Shown here piece by piece: positions 51,101 through 59,361 of a stretch of 64,000 bases of DNA. Positions within the stretch are counted from its first letter, which is position 1. Every line of letters begins with the position of its first letter. Below the pieces are notes generated by a model. It did not search any database, was not told the DNA's origin, and worked only from the letters and a program-made list of their open reading frames with translations. The stretch is taken from positions 24,209 to 88,208 of the forward strand of contig URVC01000010.1 in the NCBI GenBank assembly GCA_900551245.1, given 5' to 3'. The translations under genes were made by a program, and so were the position numbers. This DNA comes from an uncultured bacterium. Its GTDB lineage: Bacteria; Verrucomicrobiota; Lentisphaeria; Victivallales; Victivallaceae.

Positions 51101-53486
51101 CTACGACATGTCGGGGCTCGGAGACTTCCCCGGCGGCCGTGACCTGAACCGCACCGCCCGCACCTACAGCGATCACACGGTCGTCTACGAGGTGGACGAC
51201 AACGTAAAAACCGCCGGGCTCAAGCCGGATGTTCCCGTCGGCTGGAGCGAGACGCAGAAACATCTCCTGACCGACTATTCCCAGCCGGAGGGGCTTGACA
51301 AGATCATCCGCGCCTCCTTTGCACCGCTGTTGATCTTTCTCGGCGGCATGCCGGAAGATTTCACGAACAAGGATCACGCGTTTTTCTCCGGTGAAAAATT
51401 CCGCAAGAGCGTGGTCGTGGTCAATGATCATACTACATCTCAGACCGTAACCTGTCGCTGGGAGCTTACGATGGAAGGGAAGAGCGTCCGGCAGGGCGAA
51501 AAAACGGCAACCGCCGCTCCCGGCGCCATTCTCAAGCTGCCGATTCCGCTCACCGCTCCGAAGGTCTACAAGCGCACTGATGCGGAACTGCGGCTGACTG
51601 CGTTGAAGGACGATGCGCTCATTCTGGAGGATTCGTTCCGGCTGCAATTCTTTCCGAAACGGGTCCCGCCGGAGTTTCATGACATCTCCGCCGGGCTTTA
51701 CGATCCGGATGGGGCTACGACGGCAATGCTTGAACAGGCGGGCTTCCCGTTCCGCAAGGTCCGGACGCTCGACGACGTGAAGCAGTGCCGCCTGCTGATT
51801 CTCGGCAAAAATGCGCTGAAGGAATCCAATCCGGAACTCCTGAAGCAGGTGGAGAATGCCCGGCTGATCGAACGTGGCTTGAAAGTGCTGATCTTTGAAC
51901 AGAAGGCGTGCAATCTGGCCAACCTGGTATTTGAATCGCCGAGCGCCCGCAACGCCTTTCTGCGGCGTCCGGAAAGCCCGTATGTCGCCGGGCTGAAGGA
52001 GGAGGACTTCAGCAACTGGCGAGGCTCGGCGGACTCCGTCCCGGCATTTGTGTTGTCGGCGGAGAACAGCCCCCACTATCCGCGCTCCAAGTGGAAGTGC
52101 GGCAACGGCGGAATCGTCAGCGGAAATGTGATCCGCAAGCCGAGCTACGGCAACTTCCGGACGATCGTCGACTGCGGCTTCAACCTGATGTTCGCGTCTC
52201 TGCTGGAGCTCCGGAAAGAGCACGGTCTGGTGCTTTTCTGCCAGCTCGACGTGACCAACCGTTACGGCAAGGACCCCGTCGCAACAAAACTCGTGGACAA
52301 TCTGCTCGTTGAAATGGGGAAACGGTTTGTTCCGATCGGTCCCCAGCGCGTCGGGTATCTCGGTGACGCGAAGAACGAGGCGATCCTCAAGCGCATGGGC
52401 ATGCAGTATCGGAAACTGAAGCCGGAGAATCTCTGGGAGATCGGCGGGCAGCAGGTGCTGATCCTCGGTGCGGACCCGGTTCCGGAGAACCGGCGCGACG
52501 AGTTGAGAAAACAGCTTTCCCGGGGGAAGACGGTCGTCGCTCTCCCCGGCGCGCCGCTGGAGCTCCTGCCCGGCAAGCTGAAACGCGGAACCAGAGAGCT
52601 CTTTCGCGCCTCCGTTCCGAAACATGATCCGGTGTTTGCCGGAATTCCGGAGGCGGACCTCTATTTCCGCGAAGCGAAAAAATTGCCGGTGCTGGTGTCC
52701 GCCCCGGACTGGACGATCGCCACGCAACCGGCACTCTTTGCCAAACTTGATCAGATCATCACGGCGACCGTGGTATTGAATCTTTCCCCGGACGAAATTG
52801 ACGGACTGTGGAATCCGGAAAAGGTTGCGCGCGTCTGGTCGGCCATCTTCACCAACATGAACATCGGCCTCGGCAAAGATCTGAAACTCTTCACCGCCGC
52901 AAAGAGTCGTCATAACACGCTCCGTTTCAGCCGGGGCAAAGCTGTGCCGGAAAGGTGCGGACTCCGGTTTGATCCGAAGAACGAGGGGAAGGTCTCCGAC
53001 ACGGAGGGCTTCGTCCCGATCAAGCTCGGTCTCTCCTGGGAAGCTCAGGGACATCAGCAGCCGAATCCGCACTGCACCTATCCGGCGGGAATGGCGAAGA
53101 ATCTGAAGCGTCCCTACGACGGTTATGCGTGGTACCGCTGCACGGTGAAGATTCCCGCCTCGTGGAAGGGATGCACCCTGCGTCTCGTCGGCGGCCCGAT
53201 CGACGACTGCGACTGGACCTATTGGAACGGGACGAAAATCGGTGAGACCACCTTTCAGACCAACCCGAAATGTTATCAGACGAAACGGGATTACACAATC
53301 CCGGGAACGCTCGTGAAGTTCGGTGCGGAGAATGCGCTTGTCATCCGTGTTTTTGACCGCTGGGGCGAAGGCGGCGTCACCGGTCCGCTCACCGTGATCG
53401 CCGAAGAGGCGAATGACGCCGATTCCTGGTCGCCCTACATTGACAAGCTCGACTTCTACGACGTCGACGCGTTTCACAACTGGTAA
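48156..53486 (+). CDS. Very large secreted GH2-like protein with LamG domain
   Basis: A 1776-residue protein. A signal peptide (SKLSILSAALPLFLSAAE) is followed by a LamG/concanavalin-like domain (about 25-235), then GH2-type sugar-binding and Ig-like domains (about 410-700; RAGWYQRVFELPADLR, AGRVYLNGKLVDSF). A GH2-like TIM barrel spans about 700-930, and long C-terminal domains end in another jelly roll (YAWYRCTVKIPASWKGCTLR). The nucleophile candidate is Glu902 in MVVESAFPFP. The usual acid/base NE pair is replaced by MWYTDFN (Asp808), so activity may be altered. AAAGGAG precedes the ATG. The target is probably a beta-linked glycan. Confidence 0.78.
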   Translation: MQISKLSILSAALPLFLSAAEPVFYVPMDGSADILGKGGSKVAAGIVRGTADYQPGVIGQALDVRRQAYDQVTTATFTRLPECDTGDGTIAFWFKPHWKETDPEQYPIITGRDDAWKFRFYLLKLKNGQIELSVCVPGQVQIIKKNLFKQEEWAHIAFTWNRAENEVRLYINGKEVGHQTRPDAYRKLPLQKLNFFCGTENTDRFKATVGNGVYDEIKYFDRTLDASEIFMIASGGKKEKTISLSLEPAWRNGERLSFAFRSPEARPAGPKRLLVLNGADAKKKITLSAMGGSGRVALIVENGGTTQTVESCYTLSLNVPHKLTLEQADRTLTFLLDDALQGRFAMAEPFGDIVSAEGAEGISLLPPETVPAADETKRLADTTVRPVEQPLWDLADAQRTADGVRRGVCLNGYWRVIPVNDFSWAPPPGEWGYMRVPGSFRSPLFQIYRDRNGKLVSANWQWNNRKLIQHRAGWYQRVFELPADLRKGGRIYLNFTNLNADAGRVYLNGKLVDSFRQDFKTFTAVPNARRIDVSDLLAKEGKNVLTLFLDRHFVDLWQGVPSIGDHGEIALDDVWLENAPAKIALKSAVAFPSFRKKNVSLRARIQNPTGERGPCAVRFDFRRDGKTQKSFLRKFTLDGSPEQLILFTGTWRDPVLWNAEQPNLYRMSVALIREEQEVDTFPMQDFGFREMWVENGEFRLNGNKMRLRMWTSPGLNRLRYYYGNPRAVGQYVAHVKEMNYDTVRFDPFRKTSQVAWKDYLNESNRQGLYNLFPMPPYEDEELVGYTKEVARFLEHYGNHPTILMWYTDFNTCSYAWGQDPAKLNDTDYIPLATLPARKRAQTAEKVMRSLDPSRELFQHAGGNSGKIFTSMNYQSLGTPLQEQEDWPKQWSARHTQPLMVVESAFPFPAQFWHFETGGAGRTGFELGAEHAARYFGDAVFGREARPVPHASTWLNSPYASWNRNMFDLHALFYRNVVKAWRAYDMSGLGDFPGGRDLNRTARTYSDHTVVYEVDDNVKTAGLKPDVPVGWSETQKHLLTDYSQPEGLDKIIRASFAPLLIFLGGMPEDFTNKDHAFFSGEKFRKSVVVVNDHTTSQTVTCRWELTMEGKSVRQGEKTATAAPGAILKLPIPLTAPKVYKRTDAELRLTALKDDALILEDSFRLQFFPKRVPPEFHDISAGLYDPDGATTAMLEQAGFPFRKVRTLDDVKQCRLLILGKNALKESNPELLKQVENARLIERGLKVLIFEQKACNLANLVFESPSARNAFLRRPESPYVAGLKEEDFSNWRGSADSVPAFVLSAENSPHYPRSKWKCGNGGIVSGNVIRKPSYGNFRTIVDCGFNLMFASLLELRKEHGLVLFCQLDVTNRYGKDPVATKLVDNLLVEMGKRFVPIGPQRVGYLGDAKNEAILKRMGMQYRKLKPENLWEIGGQQVLILGADPVPENRRDELRKQLSRGKTVVALPGAPLELLPGKLKRGTRELFRASVPKHDPVFAGIPEADLYFREAKKLPVLVSAPDWTIATQPALFAKLDQIITATVVLNLSPDEIDGLWNPEKVARVWSAIFTNMNIGLGKDLKLFTAAKSRHNTLRFSRGKAVPERCGLRFDPKNEGKVSDTEGFVPIKLGLSWEAQGHQQPNPHCTYPAGMAKNLKRPYDGYAWYRCTVKIPASWKGCTLRLVGGPIDDCDWTYWNGTKIGETTFQTNPKCYQTKRDYTIPGTLVKFGAENALVIRVFDRWGEGGVTGPLTVIAEEANDADSWSPYIDKLDFYDVDAFHNW

Positions 53487-53598
53487 GAAAGGAGGAGGAC
53501 AAGAGGTACATTTTCACTGGTTCATCTGTTTCCGCCGAAAACATTCCTCGAGATGATTCCGGCGGATTCTTTTCAAAAATTCAAAATGGAGATTCAGT

Positions 53599-54894
53599 AT
53601 GCTCGGTATTTTTTCCATGAAAGATGAGATCCGGTTTCCGGAGAATTTCGTCTGGGGCTCGGCGACCGCCGGTCACCAGATCGAAGGCGACAACATCCAC
53701 AGCTCCAACTGGCACCGGGAACAGGCGGAGCACTACCCGGAACCTTCCGGTAAAGCGTGCAACTTCTGGAACCTCTGGAGAGAGGATTTCGCTCTTCTCG
53801 GCGAACTGGAACACCAGATGTTCCGCATGTCGATCGAATGGTCGCGAATCGAACCGGAGGAGAGGCGGCATGACGAGGAGGCGCTGAAGCGGTACCTCGC
53901 AATGTTCGAGGAGCTGAAGCGGCGCGGCTGCCGGCTCTGCCTCACGTTGCATCACTTCTCCCATCCACAGTGGTTTGAGGAGAAAGGGGAGTTCTGCCGG
54001 CGCGACAACATCGGGTATTTTCTCCGCCATCTGGAGTATCTGGTGCCGAAGATCGCTCCGTATGTCGATCTGTGGAACATCTTCAACGAGTTCAACAACG
54101 GGGATTCGCTGGAGCTGTATGACCGGAAGGCCAACTGCCTCGTCGCGCACGCCCGGGCAGCGGCTCTGATCCGGAGCTGGTCGAAGGCTCCCATCAGCAC
54201 AGCTCATGCGATGTGCCCCTATCAGCCTCGTGATCCGGAAGATGAGTTCGATGTGACGCGGACACGGATTCGGAACTGGGTCATCAACGACTTCTTCTAT
54301 CACGCGATCCGGACTGGAGAGATTCTCTTTCCCTACCGCGACGGCGAGGTGATCGACGGGTTGAAACACTCCTGCGACTTCTGGTCGATCAACTACTACA
54401 CCCGCCACTTCGTCACCGCACGGACCGCCGACGGCAATGCTCCCCGTTACGAATGCCATCGAATCCGCCCGATCAACCGGGAGTTCTATCTGGAGGAGTT
54501 TTACCCGCAGGGGCTCGTCGATGGGCTGTGCAAACTTCGCGATCTGCCGATCTATATCACCGAGAACGGATTCTGCTGCGACGACGACCGGCTGCGCATC
54601 CTCTATCTGGCGCGCCATCTGCAGGCGCTTGCGGAGGCGATCGAACGCTCCTGCGATGTGCGCGGCTATCTCTACTGGTCGCTGTTCGACAACTACGAAT
54701 GGGGCAGTTTCGTTCCCCGGTTCGGCATGGTCGGGGTCGATTTCAAAACTTTCCGTCGCACGCCGAAACCGACTGCGTATTTCTATCGGGAGATTATCCG
54801 GAACAATGCGATGAGTCGTGAACTTCTGCTCGATTATCTGCCGGAGTTCCGGGACTGGATCATCTATCCGGCGGACCAGGGAGGCCGGCCATGA
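53599..54894 (+). CDS. GH1 family beta-glycosidase
   Basis: A 431-residue cytoplasmic GH1 enzyme. The N-terminus FPENFVWGSATAGHQIEG is the GH1 N-terminal signature. The acid/base is Glu164 in NIFNEFN (family norm NEP, here NEF) and the nucleophile is Glu322 in IYITENGF. The late motif RGYLYWSLFDNYEWGSFVPRFG completes the family pattern. It splits beta-glucosides or beta-galactosides, possibly phosphorylated. GGAG precedes the ATG by seven bases. The gap before it (53487-53598) holds a GC-rich stem (53532-53565) and an unused ribosome-site-like sequence. Its stop overlaps the next start as ATGA. Confidence 0.92.
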   Translation: MLGIFSMKDEIRFPENFVWGSATAGHQIEGDNIHSSNWHREQAEHYPEPSGKACNFWNLWREDFALLGELEHQMFRMSIEWSRIEPEERRHDEEALKRYLAMFEELKRRGCRLCLTLHHFSHPQWFEEKGEFCRRDNIGYFLRHLEYLVPKIAPYVDLWNIFNEFNNGDSLELYDRKANCLVAHARAAALIRSWSKAPISTAHAMCPYQPRDPEDEFDVTRTRIRNWVINDFFYHAIRTGEILFPYRDGEVIDGLKHSCDFWSINYYTRHFVTARTADGNAPRYECHRIRPINREFYLEEFYPQGLVDGLCKLRDLPIYITENGFCCDDDRLRILYLARHLQALAEAIERSCDVRGYLYWSLFDNYEWGSFVPRFGMVGVDFKTFRRTPKPTAYFYREIIRNNAMSRELLLDYLPEFRDWIIYPADQGGRP

Positions 54895-56681
54895 AGAGAA
54901 AACCGTTTTTCGCCTATCGTTCGTTCCGAAAAGAACTGCCGACCAGAAAGCAGTTTGCCGACCTTGGAATCCGTCAGTTCTGCATCTTCCCGGCCAACAC
55001 GGTTAACGCGCTCGGGCAGCCCTATTCGGAGTATCCGCCGGTCTGGCTCGGCGACCGCTGTTACGATTTCGAGGCGTTCGACCGGCAGTTCGACGACATT
55101 CTCGCCTTCTGCCCGGAGGCGGAATTTCTGCTGATGGTGGATCTTAATTCGCCCCCGTGGCTGGTGCGGCAACTGCAGTGCCTCCGGCAGCCCGGCGACA
55201 GCTTCTGCGAAGTTTCCGAAGTGCTGTGCAGCGAATTGTGGCTGGATACGACCATGCACTGTCTTGAAACACTGCTGGAACATGCGCAGGAGAAATATGC
55301 TGACCACATCCGCTGCGTCATCCTCGCCTGCGGGGCTACTGATGAGTGGATGGATTACTCGCTCGGAGCCGAATCCGACGACAAGCGGCGGCGGTTTCTC
55401 GCCTGGCTCCACGAGAACAACCTGCCGGAACAGAAATCGATCCCCGATTTCGCCCGTCGCTACCATGCGGAACACTGCGACGGAATGCTTCGCGATCCGG
55501 AAGCGGACCGGGAGGCGCTGACCTACTGGAAATTCCACAGCGAACTCATTGCCGACGGCATCTGCCGCTTCGCCGAGGTTGCCCGGAAGCATCTGCGTTC
55601 GGAGCAGGAGATCGGAGTCTTCTTCGGGTATCTGATGGAACTGGGCGAGAAGAGCATGGTCAGCTGCGGTCATCTCGCGTACGAGCGGGTGGTCCGTTCG
55701 AAGGAGGTGGACTTCTTCATCGCGCCCGGCGACTACTGTGACCGCGCCATCGGTGGCGGAGGCGGCTTCCAGAGCCTCCACGGTGCGCTCCGGTTGAACG
55801 GCAAACAGTTTCTGCACGAACTGGACCATCACACCCACACCGCCAATCTGCAGCTGACGCCGCACATCCGGGTCTCCTGGTGTCGCCCCTGGCCGAATGC
55901 AAAGGCGGACATCGCCGGACTCCGTCGGGAGTTCTGCCGCACCCTGCTGCACGGCGCTTCGCTCTGGTGGTTCGATATGTGGGGCGGCTACTATTCGGAC
56001 CCCGAGGTGCTCCGGAGCATCGGCGAAATGCGGAAGCTGTGGGAGTTTCTCGCCGATGCCGACCGGCTGCCTGACGCCGAAGTCGCGCTGATCGCCGATC
56101 CGGAGAGTGTTCTCTACTGCAACGATCTCCGGAAGGGAAATCCGCTGTGTCATATTTTTCATGAGGCCCAGAAGGTCTGCAACCGTTTCGGTGCGCCGTA
56201 CGTCCTCTATGATCGGGCATCGCTTCCGTTGCTTCGCCGGGTGCCGAAACTTGCGATTCTCCCCTTGTGGGTAGAGCTGGATGACGTGCGGCGACAGGAG
56301 CTTGAACGCTGTCTTCCGGGAACGCGCCTGGTCTGGCTGGGCCCCTGTGGCCTGAGTGACGGTTCCCGCTGGGAACAGCAGCCTCTGCCGGGACTTCATC
56401 TGCCGGAGTATACGCAACTCACGCCGGAACTGCTGCGGAAAGAGGCGGCGGCGGCCGGGGTTCATCTCTACGGCGAGTGCAATCTGCCGCTCTGGGCGAC
56501 GGAGGATCTTCTTTCGTGCCATTCCGCGGAGTCGGGGAAACGCACCTTCCGCCTGAAATGCAAGGCGGCGGCCGTCATCGAACTCTTTTCCGGAAAAACC
56601 GTCGCGGAACACACCGCAGAGTTCTGTTATGTGTTTGACGGTCCGGAAACAGTGTTGTTCCACCTGATTCCGGAGAAGTAA
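54891..56681 (+). CDS. GH42-like beta-galactosidase-type protein
   Basis: A 596-residue protein without a signal peptide. The N-terminal TIM-barrel-like region (about 1-380) includes FLLMVDLNSPPWLV, ILACGATDEWMDY (candidate acid/base Glu) and FLHELDHHTH (candidate nucleophile Glu). A trimerisation-type Rossmann-like domain follows (VALIADPESVLYCN, YVLYDRASLPLL) and then a small C-terminal sandwich, the order seen in GH42 enzymes. The NE motif is changed to DE, so the family call is tentative. It is coupled to the GH1 gene by ATGA and probably acts on the same imported sugar. Confidence 0.65.
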   Translation: MKRKPFFAYRSFRKELPTRKQFADLGIRQFCIFPANTVNALGQPYSEYPPVWLGDRCYDFEAFDRQFDDILAFCPEAEFLLMVDLNSPPWLVRQLQCLRQPGDSFCEVSEVLCSELWLDTTMHCLETLLEHAQEKYADHIRCVILACGATDEWMDYSLGAESDDKRRRFLAWLHENNLPEQKSIPDFARRYHAEHCDGMLRDPEADREALTYWKFHSELIADGICRFAEVARKHLRSEQEIGVFFGYLMELGEKSMVSCGHLAYERVVRSKEVDFFIAPGDYCDRAIGGGGGFQSLHGALRLNGKQFLHELDHHTHTANLQLTPHIRVSWCRPWPNAKADIAGLRREFCRTLLHGASLWWFDMWGGYYSDPEVLRSIGEMRKLWEFLADADRLPDAEVALIADPESVLYCNDLRKGNPLCHIFHEAQKVCNRFGAPYVLYDRASLPLLRRVPKLAILPLWVELDDVRRQELERCLPGTRLVWLGPCGLSDGSRWEQQPLPGLHLPEYTQLTPELLRKEAAAAGVHLYGECNLPLWATEDLLSCHSAESGKRTFRLKCKAAAVIELFSGKTVAEHTAEFCYVFDGPETVLFHLIPEK

Positions 56682-56688
56682 TTTTCTC

Positions 56689-56790
56689 CCGCGGGGAAAG
56701 ACGTGATCATGTCGGCGCAGAATCGCAACATCGGAATTTCGATGATGTTCCGTTCGCTGATCCTGACTGCTAGTCGCCATTTCCCCGCGG
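56689..56790. repeat. Long-range inverted repeat in intergenic DNA
   Basis: CCGCGGGGAAA (56689-56699) and its exact reverse complement (56780-56790) enclose 80 bases. These contain a smaller hairpin around GGAATTTC. There is no gene within. It could be a structured RNA, part of the 3' end of the GH42-like transcript, or the scar of an element. Confidence 0.5.
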
Positions 56791-56901
56791 CTGAGAGGAT
56801 TTTCGGAATACACTCCTGTCTGCCGGTTTCCTCTGGGGGATTGCGGCACTTGTCTGACAGCGCCGCCCGGATGGAACTGGGGGATGGATTTCTCTTCTCA
56901 A

Positions 56902-56940
56902 CGCAGAATGGTCCCCCCTTTCCATAGAGGGGACCCTGCG
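56902..56940. terminator. Probable bidirectional terminator
   Basis: A two-part stem, CGCAG with CTGCG and GGTCCCC with GGGGACC, lies between the convergent GH42-like and glycerophosphodiesterase genes. The T runs on both sides are short, so efficiency is uncertain. Confidence 0.5.
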
Positions 56941-56969
56941 TTTCACCGGGGCGGAATGCGGTTTCCCGG

Positions 56970-57710
56970 TCAGGCGTTCAGCTCCTGCCGGAGGGCGTAG
57001 GCGCGGTTGCTGGTGATCGAGTCGACGCCCAGGTCGATCAGGGTCTTCGCCCGCTCCGGCTGATCCACCGTCCAGACGTGGAAGGTGAAACCGGCTTTGT
57101 GAAGGGTTTCGACGTACTCCGGCGTCGCTTTGCTTTCCAGCAGGTCGATCCCGTCGACGCCGAGCGAACGGAGTTTGGCCGCCAGTTCGTCGGGCGTGTA
57201 GAGGAATCCGCGGTCCTCGCGCTCGTTGCAGGTGAGCCAGTAGGCACGGTGGGCCGGGAAGAGCCGTTTCACCGCCGAAATGGTCGTTTCGTCGAAGGCG
57301 ATGAAGGTCAGCTGTTCCGGACGGCATCCGGAGGCGGCGAAGATCTCCCGGAGCCGGTCGACGATCGGGCCGACGCTCTTGAGTTCGATGTAGATCTCCC
57401 CGTAATCCGGCATGGTGCGGAGCACTTCCGCAAGCGTCGGCACCCGGGTGAAACGCCACTGCGGCCCTTTCCACGCGCCGGCGTCGAGCGCCTTGATTTC
57501 GGCGAGCGTGAGTTCCGCAAGTTCGCGTTTGACGCCGCAGGTGCGGCCGGCGTTGCTGTCGTGCATGCAGACCACGTCCCCGTCGCGCGTCAGATGGAAG
57601 TCCCCCTCGATCACGCGGGCGCCGCGCGCCCAGGCCAGGGTGAAGGATTCCAGCGTATTTTCCGGGGCCGCTTCGGATTCTCCCCGGTGTGCGACAAATT
57701 GAACCGCCAT
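56970..57710 (-). CDS. Glycerophosphodiester phosphodiesterase
   Basis: A 246-residue cytoplasmic enzyme of the UgpQ type that splits glycerophosphodiesters into glycerol 3-phosphate and an alcohol. The catalytic first motif is FVAHRGESEAAPENTLESF (HRG, then E-N-T). VIEGDFHLTRDGDVVCMHD carries the metal ligands and second histidine, with IYIELKS and VHVWTVD-like FHVWTVD later. GGAGGAA precedes the ATG. It is the last gene of an operon for glycerol-3-phosphate oxidation, so it supplies that substrate. Confidence 0.92.
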   Translation of the reverse strand: MAVQFVAHRGESEAAPENTLESFTLAWARGARVIEGDFHLTRDGDVVCMHDSNAGRTCGVKRELAELTLAEIKALDAGAWKGPQWRFTRVPTLAEVLRTMPDYGEIYIELKSVGPIVDRLREIFAASGCRPEQLTFIAFDETTISAVKRLFPAHRAYWLTCNEREDRGFLYTPDELAAKLRSLGVDGIDLLESKATPEYVETLHKAGFTFHVWTVDQPERAKTLIDLGVDSITSNRAYALRQELNA

Positions 57711-57733
57711 GATCGTATTCCTCCGTTTCAGCG

Positions 57734-58099
57734 TCACTTCTCACAATCCGAAGTAAATATAACATCGACTCCGGTGTTTTCCACATTTTCGAGCAGAATC
57801 TCGCCGCAGTGGACCGGCACTTTCACCTGCAGGCGGTAGAGACGGTTGAGCAGCGCGTCGATGTGGCGGCGCGGCAGTCCGCGGCTGGTGCGTACCGGAA
57901 TGCGCGGCATCGACGGCGAATCCGACGCGACCGTGGCGGTGACCATACGGCGTGGATCGGTGAGTTCTTCCTGGGCGTAGGCCGCGCCGCGCGGACAGCG
58001 GTTGCCGGAGATCTTCCAGGATGCGTTTTCCTTTTCCCGTTCGGCGGTCAGCCGGCAGCCGGTCGGGCAGCAGATGCAGAGAAACTGTTTTTTCAGCAT
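57734..58099 (-). CDS. DUF1667 protein (Cys-rich, GlpABC-associated)
   Basis: A 121-residue protein with an N-terminal cysteine cluster CICCPTGC and a later NRCPRG, matching DUF1667 proteins that accompany two-subunit FAD glycerol-3-phosphate dehydrogenases. The cysteines probably bind an iron-sulfur cluster and pass electrons. AAGGAGG precedes the ATG, which overlaps the upstream FAD gene end by seven bases. Confidence 0.85.
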   Translation of the reverse strand: MLKKQFLCICCPTGCRLTAEREKENASWKISGNRCPRGAAYAQEELTDPRRMVTATVASDSPSMPRIPVRTSRGLPRRHIDALLNRLYRLQVKVPVHCGEILLENVENTGVDVIFTSDCEK

Positions 58100-59361
58100 G
58101 ATTGCTCCTCCTTGCAGGTCAAACGGAACCGCAGGGCGCCGGGCGCGGAGAGAAGGGTTCCGGGAATGTCGGCGGTCATCATTTCGGCGGGACGGATTGA
58201 ACGATAACACCGTTTCCAGATCACTTCACCGTCGAGTGTGGCTTCGAGTTCGGCCTCTTCGCAGCAGAGCAGCGGACGGAAGAAGAAACGGGTGTCCCGC
58301 CGCGGCGTGAAGTAGTTGGGGATGGCGTACTTGAGGTTGGCTCCCGCCGTGACCGTGCCGCGTTCGGCGGGGCGGTCTCCGGCGAGGTAGCGCACCGCCG
58401 CGCGGGCCGCCGCCGTCGCTTCGAGCGAGACGAAGTCGACCAGATCGTGGACGTGCAGGACGTTTCCTCCGGCGAACACCCCCGGCACGCTGGTCTGGAA
58501 ATCGGCGTCGACGATCGCGCCGCCGGTCGCCGGATTGATGGCGACGCCGAGCGGAACGGCAAGTTCGTTCTCCGGCAGCAATCCGACCGAGAAGAGCAGC
58601 GTGTCGCAGTCGATGCGGAACTGTTGTTCCAGAAGCGGAACACCGTCCCGGAGCGGGGCGACATCGACCGATTCGACCCGTTCGCGGCCGTGGATGCCGA
58701 CGACCGAGTGTTCGAGATAGAGCGGAATGTGGAAATCCTCCAGACACTGGGCGACGTTACGGGGCAATCCGGAGGGGGTGGGCATGATTTCAACGACCGC
58801 CTTGACTTCGACGCCGCTCCAGCGGAGCCGCCGCGCCATGATGAGTCCGATGTCGCCGGAGCCGACGATCACCGCACTGTGCCCCGGCAGCATGCCCTCC
58901 ATGTTGAGCAGTTTCTGCGCGGAACCGGCGGTGAAGATGCCGGCCGGACGGGTGCCCGGAATCGCCAGATTGCCGCGGTTGCGTTCGCGACAGCCCATCG
59001 CCAGAATGACGGCGCGCGCGTCGATCCGGGTGACGCCGTCGGCGGCGGAGAGCGTCGTCAGCGTGAAGGTGCCGTCCTCCCGGCGTTCGATCGAGCTTAC
59101 GGTATGGCCGAGGGCGAATTCCGCTCCGGCCTCCTTCGCCAGAAGTTCCACCCGGTGCGCGTATTCCGGACCGGTCAGCTCCTCCTTGAAGTAGCGCAGG
59201 CCGAAGCCGTTGTGGATGCATTGCCGGAGGATTCCCCCAGCGGATTCCTCGCGGTCGATGGCGAGCGCGGCAAGGCCCGAACGGGCACATTCGGCGGCGG
59301 CGGCGAGTCCGGCCGCACCGGCGCCGATGACGGCGACGTCGCAGGTTCTGTGCTGAATCAT
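58093..59361 (-). CDS. NAD(P)/FAD-dependent oxidoreductase, GlpB-like partner
   Basis: A 422-residue pyridine-nucleotide-disulfide-type oxidoreductase. FAD motif CDVAVIGAGAAGLAAAAECA at the N-terminus, the conserved segment VILAMGCRERNRGN, a second dinucleotide motif AVIVGSGDIGLIMARRL near residue 165, and the ASP-type motif SVPGVFAGGNVLHVHDLVD near 310. In such operons it forms a complex with the GlpA-like enzyme and takes up its electrons. AAGGAGG precedes the ATG. The start overlaps the stop of the upstream gene as ATGA. Confidence 0.87.
   Translation of the reverse strand: MIQHRTCDVAVIGAGAAGLAAAAECARSGLAALAIDREESAGGILRQCIHNGFGLRYFKEELTGPEYAHRVELLAKEAGAEFALGHTVSSIERREDGTFTLTTLSAADGVTRIDARAVILAMGCRERNRGNLAIPGTRPAGIFTAGSAQKLLNMEGMLPGHSAVIVGSGDIGLIMARRLRWSGVEVKAVVEIMPTPSGLPRNVAQCLEDFHIPLYLEHSVVGIHGRERVESVDVAPLRDGVPLLEQQFRIDCDTLLFSVGLLPENELAVPLGVAINPATGGAIVDADFQTSVPGVFAGGNVLHVHDLVDFVSLEATAAARAAVRYLAGDRPAERGTVTAGANLKYAIPNYFTPRRDTRFFFRPLLCCEEAELEATLDGEVIWKRCYRSIRPAEMMTADIPGTLLSAPGALRFRLTCKEEQSC

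Noticed and set aside
48924..53477. A 1517-codon open frame on the minus strand
   Set aside because: It is fully antisense to the GH2-like gene, which has a signal peptide, ribosome site and recognisable domains. High GC leaves such antisense frames open.
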